Of a stretch of 64,000 nt of DNA, positions 33,015 to 42,579 are shown one piece after another. The position numbers were made by a program, and so were the translations under genes. Below the pieces are notes generated by a model. That model was given only the letters and a program-made list of their open reading frames with translations, was not told where the DNA came from and ran no database searches. Where the stretch lies: positions 62,001-126,000 of the forward strand of contig CAYUEG010000001.1 of the NCBI GenBank assembly GCA_964443245.1, read 5' to 3'. Within the stretch, counting starts at the first letter, position 1. Every line of letters begins with the position of its first letter. The stretch is from CANJDH01 sp964443245. Lineage in GTDB: Bacteria > Pseudomonadota > Gammaproteobacteria > Burkholderiales > JAEUOS01.

Positions 33015-34523
33015 CTATACCAGGAACAGCGTGGCCAGCCCGAGAAAAATGAAGAATCCCATGGTGTCGGTGGCGAAGGTCAGCAGCACCGACGAGCCAA
33101 CCGCCGGGTCACGACCCATGCGATGCCGGATCAGCGGCACCACCATGCCGATGGTAGCGCCCACCAGCAGATTGAGCACCATCGCCGCCATCATCACCAG
33201 CCCCAGACTCAAGCGCATTGAAATCGCATAGGCAAAGAGGCCGGCAATCAGGCCCCCGCCGATGCCAATCAGGCAGGCTGTCGCCAGCTCCTTGGTCACC
33301 AGCCGGCGTACATTCGCACGGGTGATCTGGCCCAGCGCCAGGGCGCGAATGATCAGCGTCATCGTCTGATTGCCGGAATTGCCGGCAATCCCCGCCACGA
33401 TCGACATCAGGAAGGCCAGCATCACGATCTGGCTTACCGTGCCTTCGAAGCGCGAGGCCACGTAGGAGGCCACGGCCGCCGTGATCAGGTTGAGGAACAG
33501 CCAGGGCGCGCGGTTCTTCACCGACCGGCTGATCGGCGCAAAAATATCTTCTTCTTCCTTCAAGCCCGCCTGCGAGAGGGCTGCCTCGTCCTGGGATTCG
33601 CGGATGAAGTCCATCACTTCGTTCACCGTCACCCGGCCGATCAGCTTGTTGTCGGCATCCACCACAGGCGCCGACACCAGGTCATACCGCTCGAACGCCT
33701 GTGCGGCCTCGTCCGCCTTGTCCCACGGATTCAAGGTCAGCATGTCCGAGGTCATCACCTCGCTGACCAGGGTGTCTGCATCCGTGACGAGGAGCTTGTT
33801 GATCGGCAACGCGCCCTTCAGGGTCGCGTCGCGCCCGACCACGAACACCTGGTCAGTCAGGTCCGGCAGCTCATCAAGGCGCCGCAGGTAACGCAGCACC
33901 ACTTCGAGCGTGACATCCTCGCGCACCTCGACCATCTCGAAATCCATCAGCGCGCCCACCGCATCGTCCGGGTAGGACATCGCCGCGCGTAGTTGCTCGC
34001 GCTCTTCCTGGGAAAGGCCTTCGCGCACCTCCTCAATCACCTCGCGCGGCAGGTCCTCGGCAATATCTGCCAATTCGTCGGCATCGAGGGTCTCGGCCGC
34101 CGCCACCAGGTCTTCGCGATCCATCGAGTCGATCAGCGTCTCGCGCACCGAATCGGATACCTCGACCAGGATGTCGCCGTCGCGTTCGGCCGTCTTGATC
34201 AGACTCCACAGCACCAGCCGGTCGTCAAGCGGCAGGCCTTCGAGCACATAGGCGATGTCGGCCGGGTGGAGTTCCTCCAGCCGGCGGCTCAGTTCGTCCA
34301 GAATCGGCTGCACGGCCGGGTTGGGTGCCGCGTGTTCGATGCCCGCTTCCGCATCGCTTTCGGCCGCCGTGATCTCAATCAGCCGGTAGCGCGCCAACAG
34401 GCCCTGTGCCTCCTCAAGCGCTTCCTGCGCCTGGTCGGCTTCCATGGGCTCGGCCTTCGGCTCCACCCTGGATTCCGACAGGTCGGCAGCTTTGCTGGGT
34501 TCGAGGAGCTTGGGATCGGTCAT
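33015..34523 (-). CDS. mgtE: Magnesium transporter MgtE
   Basis: A 502-residue Mg2+ channel/transporter. It has a cytoplasmic N-terminal helical MgtE_N domain (about 40-190), two CBS domains (about 195-325) that sense Mg2+, and a C-terminal pore domain with five transmembrane helices (about 345-502), including GIAGNSGNQTMTLIIRALALG, the family's ion-pathway signature. The first about 30 residues are an acidic/Lys-rich extension (EPKAEPMEADQAQE). It is a single gene between convergent hemL and mtgA. Confidence 0.95.
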   Translation of the reverse strand: MTDPKLLEPSKAADLSESRVEPKAEPMEADQAQEALEEAQGLLARYRLIEITAAESDAEAGIEHAAPNPAVQPILDELSRRLEELHPADIAYVLEGLPLDDRLVLWSLIKTAERDGDILVEVSDSVRETLIDSMDREDLVAAAETLDADELADIAEDLPREVIEEVREGLSQEEREQLRAAMSYPDDAVGALMDFEMVEVREDVTLEVVLRYLRRLDELPDLTDQVFVVGRDATLKGALPINKLLVTDADTLVSEVMTSDMLTLNPWDKADEAAQAFERYDLVSAPVVDADNKLIGRVTVNEVMDFIRESQDEAALSQAGLKEEEDIFAPISRSVKNRAPWLFLNLITAAVASYVASRFEGTVSQIVMLAFLMSIVAGIAGNSGNQTMTLIIRALALGQITRANVRRLVTKELATACLIGIGGGLIAGLFAYAISMRLSLGLVMMAAMVLNLLVGATIGMVVPLIRHRMGRDPAVGSSVLLTFATDTMGFFIFLGLATLFLV

Positions 34524-34607
34524 GGCGAGCGGGATTTTAGGCGCTTGCCCCCAGCCTGACCAATGAATTTTTCGTGACGCGCCCCGGAGTGGAAGCGTAA
34601 TGGCAGT

Positions 34608-35327
34608 TCAGGGCGCCTCTACCTGGGCCATACGCTGCAGGATCACCGGGATGCGTTTGGCCAGGTAAGCCGAGTTGCGATTGCGATCATAAAACTGCGG
34701 GCGCGGCAGCATCGCTGCCAGTCGGGCCGCCTGTTCCGGCGACAACTGGGCCGCGCTGATGCCAAAGTAATGGCGCGATGCTGCTTCGGCGCCGAACACG
34801 CCAACTCCCCATTCGACCACGTTGAGGTAAATCTCGAGGATGCGATCCTTCTCCATCTGTGATTCGATCATCCAGGTGATGACGGCTTCCTGACCCTTGC
34901 GCAGGTAGCTGCGCTCCCCGGAAAGAAACAGGTTCTTGGCCAGCTGCTGGGTGATGGTCGATCCGCCCGCGACGACCTTGCCTTTCTTCTGGTTCTTCTT
35001 CAGCGCCTCTTCAATGCCTTTCCAGTCGAAACCCTCGTGGTCGACAAACGACGTGTCCTCGGCGGCAATCACGGCGAGCTTCAGGTGTTTCGAAATGCCG
35101 CGGTAGGGCACCCACTGGTGCTTCAGGCGCGCCGAAGCATCCTTCTGCCGCAATGCGGACAGGCGCTGCTCCATGAAGCTGGTCGAGGCCGGATTGTGGT
35201 CAATCCACCACCAGATGCGACCGTACAGCGAAGCCTGCCAGACACAAAAGAGCAACAGGATCGCAAGCAGGCTCCAGAGCATGAAGCGCACCAGGCGTTG
35301 CCACCAGGTGCGGCGTGGTGCCTTCAT
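34608..35327 (-). CDS. mtgA: Monofunctional biosynthetic peptidoglycan transglycosylase MtgA
   Basis: A 239-residue GT51 glycosyltransferase polymerising lipid II. One N-terminal transmembrane helix (about 12-33) precedes the GT domain with AAEDTSFVDHEGFDW (catalytic Glu), GGSTITQQLAKNLF and RKGQEAVITWMIESQMEKDRI. No transpeptidase domain is present. In related bacteria mtgA commonly follows aroE; here the upstream neighbour is a cyclic-di-GMP protein. Confidence 0.96.
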   Translation of the reverse strand: MKAPRRTWWQRLVRFMLWSLLAILLLFCVWQASLYGRIWWWIDHNPASTSFMEQRLSALRQKDASARLKHQWVPYRGISKHLKLAVIAAEDTSFVDHEGFDWKGIEEALKKNQKKGKVVAGGSTITQQLAKNLFLSGERSYLRKGQEAVITWMIESQMEKDRILEIYLNVVEWGVGVFGAEAASRHYFGISAAQLSPEQAARLAAMLPRPQFYDRNRNSAYLAKRIPVILQRMAQVEAP

Positions 35328-35394
35328 GCGTCCAAGCCAGGGCCGGAGTCGGGAAACGGCCGCAAAGCGTTGTGTCCCAACGGTTCTGGCATGG

Positions 35395-37500
35395 TCAGCC
35401 AGTCAGGGCGCGCATGCGCTTGGTGATCGCCAGGTCGTCTGCCGGGTAGCGGCTGATGACTTCGGCCACCGCCTCGGCCGTGAGCGGCTCGGACACCAGG
35501 TAACCCTGAAACTCGTCGCAACCGTGCTCGCGCAGCGTCCTGAACTGCTCTTGCGTCTCGACACCTTCGGCCAGCACGGTCAGGTTCAAGGTCCTGCCCA
35601 TTTGCACAATCGCATGCGCGATCGCCACATCATCGGCATCATGCTGGATGTCTCGGATGAACGTGCGATCGATCTTCAGCTTGTCGATGTGATAGCGCTT
35701 CAGGTAGCTGAGTGAGGAATAGCCGGTGCCGAAATCGTCGATCGACAGCTTGACGCCCATGGCGCGCAGCTTTTCGAACTTCTCACTGACCTGTGCGCTG
35801 CCCGAGAGCAGCACACCTTCGGTCAGCTCCACTTCCAGATACTTTCCTTCCAGACCACTCTGCCGCAATACCCGCTCCACATCGGCCACGATGTTGCCGT
35901 TCCTGAACTGCATCGGCGATACATTCACCGCCACCGGCAAGGGTGGCATGCCGGCGTCTTGCCAGGTCTTGTTCTGACGGCAGGCTTCGGCCAGCACCCA
36001 GCGGCCGATCGAGGCAATCAGGCCACGTTCTTCGGCAAAACCGATGAAGTCATTGGGTGACGTCAGGCTGCCGTCCTCCCGGCGCCAGCGCACCAGGGCT
36101 TCCACACCGGTGAGCTGATTGGTGGCCATGCTGATTTGCGGCTGGTAATGGAGCACGAAATCGCCGCGGCGCACCGCCTCGCGCAACGCCGCCTCCTTCT
36201 CCAGGGCCTCGAACGCCGCCGTCGAAAGGGCCTCGGTAAAAAACTGATACTGCCCGCGTCCGCTCTGCTTGGCCAGGTACATCGCGCTGTCGGCATGGCG
36301 GATCAGCTCGCCCGGCGCTTCACCATCGCGCGGGAAGATGCTGATGCCAAGTGAAGGAGATACCGCAACTTCATGCCCGTCGATCTGCAGCGGTTGCGCC
36401 ACCGCAGCCAGGATCTTGGCAGCCACCGCAGCCGCCGCATGGGGATCGTCCAGGCCCCCCAGCACCACGATGAACTCATCGCCGCCCTGCCGCGCCACCA
36501 GGTCCGAATCGCGCACCGAGGCTGCCAGGCGACGCGACACCTCGATCAACAGCTGATCGCCCGCGTGATGGCCGAGCGAATCGTTGACCGTCTTGAAGTG
36601 GTCCAGGTCGAGGAACAACACTGCCAGCTGGTTGCGGTTGCGGCGCGCCAACCCCAGCAGCGCCTCCAGCCTTTCGAGCAGTTGCACGCGGTTGGGGAGC
36701 CCCGTCAGGGCATCATGGTGCGCGAGGAAATGAATGCGCGCTTCGGCCAGCTTGCGTTCGCGGATGTCACGCACCACGCCCAGCCGGTAGATGGTGCCGT
36801 TGCGGTGCAATGTCTTGCCCGCCAGTTCCACCGGAATCCGCATGCCGCTCTTGTGCAGCGCCTCGATTTCATACAGGTGTTCATGACCGGCATTCATGTA
36901 CTCCTGCACCGTCTGATGGTATTCCTGCGGAACGAAATCGAGTGCCCTGCGACCGATCAGTTCCTGCTCCGAGTAGCCGATCAGGTTGGCAAACGCCGCA
37001 TTGACATCGGTGTACACACCATCGTGATGAAAGTAGATGCCTTCACTGGAAGCCTCTGCGAGCTTGGCCCAGCGCTCTTCACTGGCCCGCAAAGCCAGTC
37101 GGTCCTGATGCTGTTTGGTGATGTCCAGATGCAACACGAAACCACCGAGCTGGCGAGCCCCTTCAAAGTGGGGAATCAGGCTCACCTCGACCCACTGTTG
37201 CGAACCGTCCGCCAAAACAAGCTGTCGCTGGTAGTTCACCACCTTGCCCTGCATCGCCGCTTCCACATGCGGGCGAATGACGTCCCATGCAGCGGCACCC
37301 ACAATCTCCTGCACGGTCTTGCCGATGATGCCGTCAGGGGTCAGGCCGAAGCTTTCGGCATATCCGCTGTTGGCATACAGGCAGCGCAGCTCGGTAATCT
37401 CGTAATACGCAAGGCGTGCCGGTACCTGGTCGGCGAGGGCACGCAGCAGTTGCTCTCTTTGTGCGGGGTCGGTGACGGTGTCGCTGTTGTGATGGGTCAT
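35395..37500 (-). CDS. PAS-PAS-GGDEF-EAL cyclic-di-GMP turnover protein
   Basis: A 701-residue soluble signalling protein. Two PAS domains (about 25-145 and 150-265, the second with the PAC motif IRERKLAEARI) precede a GGDEF domain whose active site GGDEF is intact (339-343). The EAL domain follows with EAL at 467-469, DDFGTGYSS and KIDRTF motifs also intact. Both cyclase and phosphodiesterase activity are therefore possible. No transmembrane segment is seen. The start at 37500 (MTHHNSD) is the first ATG; an in-frame TTG at 37554 would add 18 residues. No strong ribosome-binding site is visible. It lies between tonB and mtgA. Confidence 0.9.
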   Translation of the reverse strand: MTHHNSDTVTDPAQREQLLRALADQVPARLAYYEITELRCLYANSGYAESFGLTPDGIIGKTVQEIVGAAAWDVIRPHVEAAMQGKVVNYQRQLVLADGSQQWVEVSLIPHFEGARQLGGFVLHLDITKQHQDRLALRASEERWAKLAEASSEGIYFHHDGVYTDVNAAFANLIGYSEQELIGRRALDFVPQEYHQTVQEYMNAGHEHLYEIEALHKSGMRIPVELAGKTLHRNGTIYRLGVVRDIRERKLAEARIHFLAHHDALTGLPNRVQLLERLEALLGLARRNRNQLAVLFLDLDHFKTVNDSLGHHAGDQLLIEVSRRLAASVRDSDLVARQGGDEFIVVLGGLDDPHAAAAVAAKILAAVAQPLQIDGHEVAVSPSLGISIFPRDGEAPGELIRHADSAMYLAKQSGRGQYQFFTEALSTAAFEALEKEAALREAVRRGDFVLHYQPQISMATNQLTGVEALVRWRREDGSLTSPNDFIGFAEERGLIASIGRWVLAEACRQNKTWQDAGMPPLPVAVNVSPMQFRNGNIVADVERVLRQSGLEGKYLEVELTEGVLLSGSAQVSEKFEKLRAMGVKLSIDDFGTGYSSLSYLKRYHIDKLKIDRTFIRDIQHDADDVAIAHAIVQMGRTLNLTVLAEGVETQEQFRTLREHGCDEFQGYLVSEPLTAEAVAEVISRYPADDLAITKRMRALTG

Positions 37501-37611
37501 CGCGTAAGAAGCGGGCCGGCGGATCGATGCAGACTGGCAGGTACAGACCGTCAAGTGCGCTGGTCAGAATGGCTGCGGAATCATAGCGCGGAAGGAATCG
37601 TCGGCGCCGGC

Positions 37612-38526
37612 CTACTCGACCGACAACTCCTCGCCACGGGTGAAGCTCCATGTCATGGTGAGATCGAGCACGCCATAACGTGCCTGCATCGCTGGCGAAA
37701 ACCGCCCAAAGGGTTCGGCCAGACGCACGATGCGTCGCGCCGCAGCATCGACCTCACGGTTTCCGGAGGGCCGGTCTATCTCGATTTTCTCGACTCGCCC
37801 ATCCGCCAGTACCGAGACCGTCATGACCAGGCGAAACGTGCGCCCGCGTGCCGCCTCCGGGTAGTTGACATTGCCTACCCTCTCGACCTTCTCGGCCCAT
37901 TGCTTGAAATACATGGCGTACTCGACCTCGCGGGTCGAAGGCGTGACGTAACCCCGCTTGGGCCGCGCATTTTCGTCCTCGATACGCTTGGCGATCTCGG
38001 CCTCACGGCGCAGAATGGCTTGTGCACTGGCCATGAGCTCAAAGCCGCTGGTTTGCGGGGTCGGCTTGTTTTCCTGTGTCTGCTCCGACTTCGCCTCGGC
38101 TGCCGAAACACGACTGGGCGAATCCTTCAGCTGGCTCAAGAGGCGCTTCTGCTCTTCTTCCAGCTGCTTCAGACGCGCCGCTGTCTCGGAGAGCTTGTCG
38201 CCATCCTGAACTGCCCGCGATTTGGTCAGGAACGACTTGGCACGGCCCTTGGCCGCTTCGCCCCCGCCATCCAGATTGGCCTGCGCCAGGGCCTCAGCCT
38301 TGACGGGTTTGCTGTTGTGCTTGGCGTTGACAAGAATCACGTCCAGAGGCGATTCGAGCGGCTTGAAGCGCGGGGATTCCGGCAGGGAGAACTTGACCGC
38401 GAGGACGGCCGCATGCGCCGCCGTCGAGATGATCAACGCCACCGCCAGAATGCGCTGGGATGAATCCATCCGGCGCCACCAGGCCGGCGCCGGGAAGGTC
38501 TGAAAAAAGGCGTCGACAGCGCTCAC
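37612..38526 (-). CDS. TonB-family energy transducer
   Basis: A 304-residue protein with an N-terminal transmembrane anchor (about 24-46), a charged periplasmic spacer with a coiled-coil-like stretch (about 110-140), and a C-terminal TonB domain (about 205-304, with VNYPEAARGRTFRLVMTVSV and the IDRPSGNREVDAAARRIV helix). It would transmit proton-motive force to outer-membrane receptors, but no exbBD genes adjoin it. The GTG at 38526 is taken as start; an ATG at 38469 is possible. It sits 57 bases downstream of the exoribonuclease. Confidence 0.88.
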   Translation of the reverse strand: MSAVDAFFQTFPAPAWWRRMDSSQRILAVALIISTAAHAAVLAVKFSLPESPRFKPLESPLDVILVNAKHNSKPVKAEALAQANLDGGGEAAKGRAKSFLTKSRAVQDGDKLSETAARLKQLEEEQKRLLSQLKDSPSRVSAAEAKSEQTQENKPTPQTSGFELMASAQAILRREAEIAKRIEDENARPKRGYVTPSTREVEYAMYFKQWAEKVERVGNVNYPEAARGRTFRLVMTVSVLADGRVEKIEIDRPSGNREVDAAARRIVRLAEPFGRFSPAMQARYGVLDLTMTWSFTRGEELSVE

Positions 38527-38583
38527 GGGTCAAGATGGTCCGGGTAAGCGCACTCGCTGAGTGGGTTCATTGCGGCGCCCATT

Positions 38584-40533
38584 CTAATCGGAAGCATCCG
38601 CCTCTTCGTCGTCCGCCGCCGCCTCCACCACCGCAAGCGCGGGCTCCTCAACGACCCCTGCGAAGACGGCATCGACCGTTCCCTTCCACAGATCGACTGC
38701 ACGTACCTGCACAGTCACACGCGTCCAGGGCGGCAGCGCCGGCAGACCGGCGGCCGGAAAGCGCAGGGGCGCAGCATCCAGCCGCACCATGCCATCCCGG
38801 GTGACTTCACCCTGCAGCGTGTCGCCGTTGAGCCAGCCACCCTGCTCAAGCCAGCATTGCGACCAGTAGGTCTCCATGGTCTCCTGCACCTGGGCGTAAG
38901 CGCCATAGGCGGCATCAAACGCTGCAATCGCTGCCAACAGGTTTTCGGACTTGGCCTCATAAGGCGGCTTCTCCTCCTGCAGCACCGCCAGCAGCTGCCA
39001 CTGATTCACCAGGTCGACATAGCGGCGCAGCGGAGAAGACGACCAGGCGTAATGGGTCACCCCCAACCCAATGTGCGGGGCCGGGGCTGCCGTCATGCGC
39101 ACCTTGCCCTGCATTCCGACACCGGTCTTGACGCGATAAATGCCGGCCGCGCCCTTGTCGGCCAGCAGCTTGCCCCAGGTAGAGTTGGCCAGGATCATCA
39201 GCTCGGACACGATCTTGTCGAGTGGCGCGCCGCGTCTGCGCTCGGTGATGGTCACGGTGCGGCCGGCCGCCCAATCGACCTTGAAGGCGTAATCCCGCAT
39301 GTGGGCGGCGGTGGACGGTTTGCCACGCAGCTTTTCGAGCGCATTGGCAAAGCGCCACAGGAACGCCAGTTCATCGCGGTAGGGATAAACGCCGCCACCT
39401 CCCTCCAGGTTCTCCCGGGTAACCAGGTCATCAAGTTCGTCATGACGCAGGTTGGCGGCCATTGCCACACGATCCACGCGGCTGAACGTAGCGATGATGC
39501 CGCCGTCGTTTTCGTTCACATCCACATAGAGCGAGACGGCCGGCATGGTACGCCCGGCCATCAGGGTGTAGCGCTGCACCACTTCGTCCGGCAGCATGGT
39601 GATCTTGTCGCCCGGCATGTACACCGTCGACAGGCGCTGCCGGGCAATGTCGTCCATGGGCGATGCAGGGCGAAAGCCCAAGCCCGGCGCGGCGATGTGA
39701 ATCCCGACGCGCTTGACGCCCGGCCGCACCGTGCCGATCGAAAACGCGTCATCGATTTCGGTGGTGGAGGAATCGTCGATCGAAAACGCCGGCCCGTTGT
39801 CAGAAAGCGGCAAATCGTTCAATGGCACCGCCTCACCCGGGGAAACGGCCGGAAAGCCGCGCCCACCAAGCCTTTCCGGGAAGTGCTCGAACAGGAACCG
39901 CTCCAGGAAATAGTCGTACGCATCGGTGAACACACCGGCCCGGTGGAGCAGCCGCGGCGCCGCCAGTCCGGTTTGTGCGCAGGCCGCATCCAGCGCCTTG
40001 TAGCCGATCGACTGCTTGTCCGGTGCGAACAGAATCGACTTGATCTGACCCTGCAAATCGTCTGGCACTTCAAAGCGCGCCAGCGCGGCTGCATAGGCTG
40101 CCTGCAATTCGGCCTCACGCTTCTTGCGCGCCACCGAGGCCAGTGCGGCCTTGAGTGCTTCTTCCGGGGCTGGCTTGAAGCGGCCGCGGCCCTTCTTGTG
40201 GAAATAGATGGGTGCCCCATGCAGGCGCATGATCAGGGCCGCCGCTTCCACTGCGGCCGGGGCCCGCCCGTAATACTCGCTCGCCATGAGGTCGATGCCG
40301 AACTCTTCGCGTGGCGCAACCTCCCAGAGGAAATCGAGGTCCAGGTTCGCGGCCTCGCTTTCTGCGGCCGGCAGAAACTCGCTCAATCCCGGCTGGGTGA
40401 ACTTGAGCAACACATTGGCCGCCTTGATCTTCGAGCGTTTGCCATGCGCTGCTTCGACCTGGAAAGAGGCATCATTTTCGGTCAGCACATGGCCGACCTT
40501 GAATCCGCCGTCTTCTTCATAAAAGACATTCAA
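38584..40533 (-). CDS. RNB-domain (RNase II/R family) exoribonuclease, TTG start
   Basis: A 649-residue 3'-5' exoribonuclease. The catalytic motif SIDDSSTTEIDDAFS carries the metal-binding aspartates. An N-terminal domain starts NVFYEEDGGFKVGHVL, as in betaproteobacterial homologues, and a C-terminal S1-like domain precedes an acidic tail (DDEEADASD). TTG at 40533 is chosen as start because homologues begin with MNVFFEE-type sequence and because a TATAAT box at 40569-40574 would put the transcript start inside the longer reading. It is divergent from the AIM24-family gene. Confidence 0.9.
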   Translation of the reverse strand: MNVFYEEDGGFKVGHVLTENDASFQVEAAHGKRSKIKAANVLLKFTQPGLSEFLPAAESEAANLDLDFLWEVAPREEFGIDLMASEYYGRAPAAVEAAALIMRLHGAPIYFHKKGRGRFKPAPEEALKAALASVARKKREAELQAAYAAALARFEVPDDLQGQIKSILFAPDKQSIGYKALDAACAQTGLAAPRLLHRAGVFTDAYDYFLERFLFEHFPERLGGRGFPAVSPGEAVPLNDLPLSDNGPAFSIDDSSTTEIDDAFSIGTVRPGVKRVGIHIAAPGLGFRPASPMDDIARQRLSTVYMPGDKITMLPDEVVQRYTLMAGRTMPAVSLYVDVNENDGGIIATFSRVDRVAMAANLRHDELDDLVTRENLEGGGGVYPYRDELAFLWRFANALEKLRGKPSTAAHMRDYAFKVDWAAGRTVTITERRRGAPLDKIVSELMILANSTWGKLLADKGAAGIYRVKTGVGMQGKVRMTAAPAPHIGLGVTHYAWSSSPLRRYVDLVNQWQLLAVLQEEKPPYEAKSENLLAAIAAFDAAYGAYAQVQETMETYWSQCWLEQGGWLNGDTLQGEVTRDGMVRLDAAPLRFPAAGLPALPPWTRVTVQVRAVDLWKGTVDAVFAGVVEEPALAVVEAAADDEEADASD

Positions 40534-40568
40534 GAGAGTGTCATTTCCACAAGGGTAAAATCGTTTCA

Positions 40569-40574
40569 ATTATA
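40569..40574 (-). promoter_or_regulatory. -10 element of the exoribonuclease promoter
   Basis: A perfect TATAAT on the minus strand lies 35 bases upstream of the proposed TTG start at 40533. No good -35 box is seen at the expected spacing. It also overlaps the first codon of the longer in-frame reading, arguing against that start. Confidence 0.5.
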
Positions 40575-40631
40575 GCTTTACCCCCTCTCTTCCTCCCCGC
40601 TTTTCCTCTTATTTTCACTCGGAGAATTCGT

Positions 40632-41411
40632 ATGGCAATGGATGTAATCGACTACAAGGTCTACGGCGCTGAAATGCAGTTTGTCGAGATTGAACTCGAC
40701 CCCGGCGAGGCCGCCGTAGGCGAAGGCGGCAGCATGTTCTACATGGAGAACGACGTCACCATGGAGACGATCTTCGGTGACGGATCCGCGCAGCAGTCGG
40801 GGTTTTTCGGCAAGGTCCTGGGTGCCGGCAAGCGCCTGCTCACCGGCGAGTCCCTGTTCACCACGCTGTATACGAACAAGGGTTCGGCGAAACGCAAGAT
40901 CGCGTTTGGCGCCCCCTATCCAGGCAAGATCATTCCGATCGACCTGTCGAAGATCGGCGGTACCTTCATCTGCCAGAAGGATGCCTTCCTCTGCGCCGCC
41001 AAGGGTGTCGCGCTCGGCATCGCGTTCCAGAAGAAGCTGGGGGCCGGATTCTTTGGCGGTGAGGGTTTCATCATGCAGAAGCTGGAAGGCGATGGCCTGG
41101 CGTTCGTCCATGCCGGCGGCACCATGCACAAGCGCGATCTGGCTCCCGGTGAAACGCTGCGCGTCGATACCGGCTGCCTGGTCGGACTGCAGCCTTCCGT
41201 CGACTACGACATCCAGATGGTGCCAGGCATCAAGACCGCCCTGTTCGGCGGCGAGGGCCTGTTTTTCGCCACACTGACCGGGCCAGGTACGGTGATCCTG
41301 CAATCGCTGCCGTTCTCGCGTCTGGCCTCACGCATCTTCGCGTCCGCCCCGCGCGGCACCGGCGGTGGCGGGGGTGGCGTGGGTGGCTTGTTCGGCGGGG
41401 ACGATGACTAA
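40632..41411 (+). CDS. TIGR00266/AIM24-family protein
   Basis: A 259-residue beta-rich protein of the family that includes yeast Aim24; the bacterial function is not established. Typical features are the GEAAVGEGGSMFYMENDV segment, the conserved FFATLTGPGTVILQSLPFSRLA near the end, and a Gly-rich C-terminal tail (GGGGGVGGLFGGDDD). GGAG lies 9 bases upstream of the ATG. The M48 peptidase gene follows 44 bases later. Confidence 0.88.
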   Translation: MAMDVIDYKVYGAEMQFVEIELDPGEAAVGEGGSMFYMENDVTMETIFGDGSAQQSGFFGKVLGAGKRLLTGESLFTTLYTNKGSAKRKIAFGAPYPGKIIPIDLSKIGGTFICQKDAFLCAAKGVALGIAFQKKLGAGFFGGEGFIMQKLEGDGLAFVHAGGTMHKRDLAPGETLRVDTGCLVGLQPSVDYDIQMVPGIKTALFGGEGLFFATLTGPGTVILQSLPFSRLASRIFASAPRGTGGGGGGVGGLFGGDDD

Positions 41412-41455
41412 GGAAGCCCCGAACCGCCACGGCCGCACGCTGCATCATTAGCCCC

Positions 41456-42544
41456 ATGCAACGCCTGAGCGGGCAGGCCTTCGGGCCGGGATTTGCCTCT
41501 GCCGGCAGCAGGATCGAATTCGACATCTCGGAATACGGCCTGCGCCTGGTGACTGCCGATGATTTCGATGGCGCGCCGCCTTGGAACGACATTACGGTCA
41601 CACGCGGGGGCTGGGACGGCTCCCAGCTCAGCCTCGCCTGGCCCGGCCGCGCCGGGCGTTACACGATTGGTTTGACGGACAAGGCGGCGATCAGCGCGGT
41701 CACAGCAATGGCCAGGACCGCCAAGGGCGCGAAGTCGGTCAAGCGCGCGCGCACCGACGGCGCCACCAGAGCCTGGATCCATGCACTGGTCTGGATCACC
41801 TTCGTGCTGCCGGTGCTGGCGCTCGGTGCGGTGATCTGGCAACACGACCGCATCGCGGGCTGGGCGGTTTCCGCCATTTCGGTCGACCAGGAACGCAAGC
41901 TGGGGGAAATGGTGTTCGCCCAGCAGAAGGCCAAGCTCAAGCTGGTGGAGGGAAAACCCCTCGAGCTGGTGCGCGAAGTGGGTAGCAAGCTGACCAAAAA
42001 CTCGGCTTACAAGTACGAGTTCTACGTCGCCGATGACAAGGTGGTCAATGCCTACGCCATGCCGGGAGGCTTTGTGGTGATGCATTCGGGCCTCCTGCAA
42101 TTGGCCGAGAGCGCCGAAGAAATGGCCGGCGTGCTGGCCCATGAGGTCAGCCACGTCGAGAAACGCCACAGCCTGAAGGCGATGGCCAAATCACTGGGCA
42201 TGATGGCAACTCTGGGTCTGGTGTTTGGCGATCTGGGTGGCCTGGTATCGATCGGCAGCGATCTGGCGGGGCTGAAGTTTTCCCGTGATCACGAATACGA
42301 GGCTGACCGTGAAGGCCTGAAAGCCTTGGTGGGAGCGGGTCTTAGGCCGGATGGCATGGCCGCCTTCTTTCGCAAGATGGCGGCACAGGAGAAGCTGAAC
42401 CTGGGATTCTTGTCCACCCACCCGGCCAGCGAGGATCGCTTCGCCGCCATTGATGCCGCCATCAAGGCACTGCCCGAAGCGGCACGCAACGCACCGGCGC
42501 TGCCGGTTGACTACGCGGCCATCAAGGCGGCCTTGCCCAAGTAG
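41456..42544 (+). CDS. M48-family zinc metallopeptidase
   Basis: A 362-residue membrane-anchored peptidase. The zinc motif HEVSH (229-233) and the downstream zinc-ligand region EYEADREGL are intact. A transmembrane helix at about 107-128 precedes the catalytic domain, and a soluble N-terminal domain of about 100 residues comes first. This Oma1/HtpX-like arrangement suggests a role in protein quality control at the membrane, but the substrate is unknown. It is close behind the AIM24-family gene and 35 bases ahead of the chorismate mutase. Confidence 0.92.
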   Translation: MQRLSGQAFGPGFASAGSRIEFDISEYGLRLVTADDFDGAPPWNDITVTRGGWDGSQLSLAWPGRAGRYTIGLTDKAAISAVTAMARTAKGAKSVKRARTDGATRAWIHALVWITFVLPVLALGAVIWQHDRIAGWAVSAISVDQERKLGEMVFAQQKAKLKLVEGKPLELVREVGSKLTKNSAYKYEFYVADDKVVNAYAMPGGFVVMHSGLLQLAESAEEMAGVLAHEVSHVEKRHSLKAMAKSLGMMATLGLVFGDLGGLVSIGSDLAGLKFSRDHEYEADREGLKALVGAGLRPDGMAAFFRKMAAQEKLNLGFLSTHPASEDRFAAIDAAIKALPEAARNAPALPVDYAAIKAALPK

Positions 42545-42579
42545 CGCCACCCAGTTCACACCAACACGGGGACAAACCC

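Noticed and set aside
36373..38463. A 696-residue plus-strand frame opposite the GGDEF-EAL and TonB genes
   Set aside because: It spans two real genes and their gap, which a real gene would not do, and shows no domain.
38857..40575. A 572-residue plus-strand frame opposite the exoribonuclease
   Set aside because: It is antisense to a clear RNB protein and lacks recognisable features.
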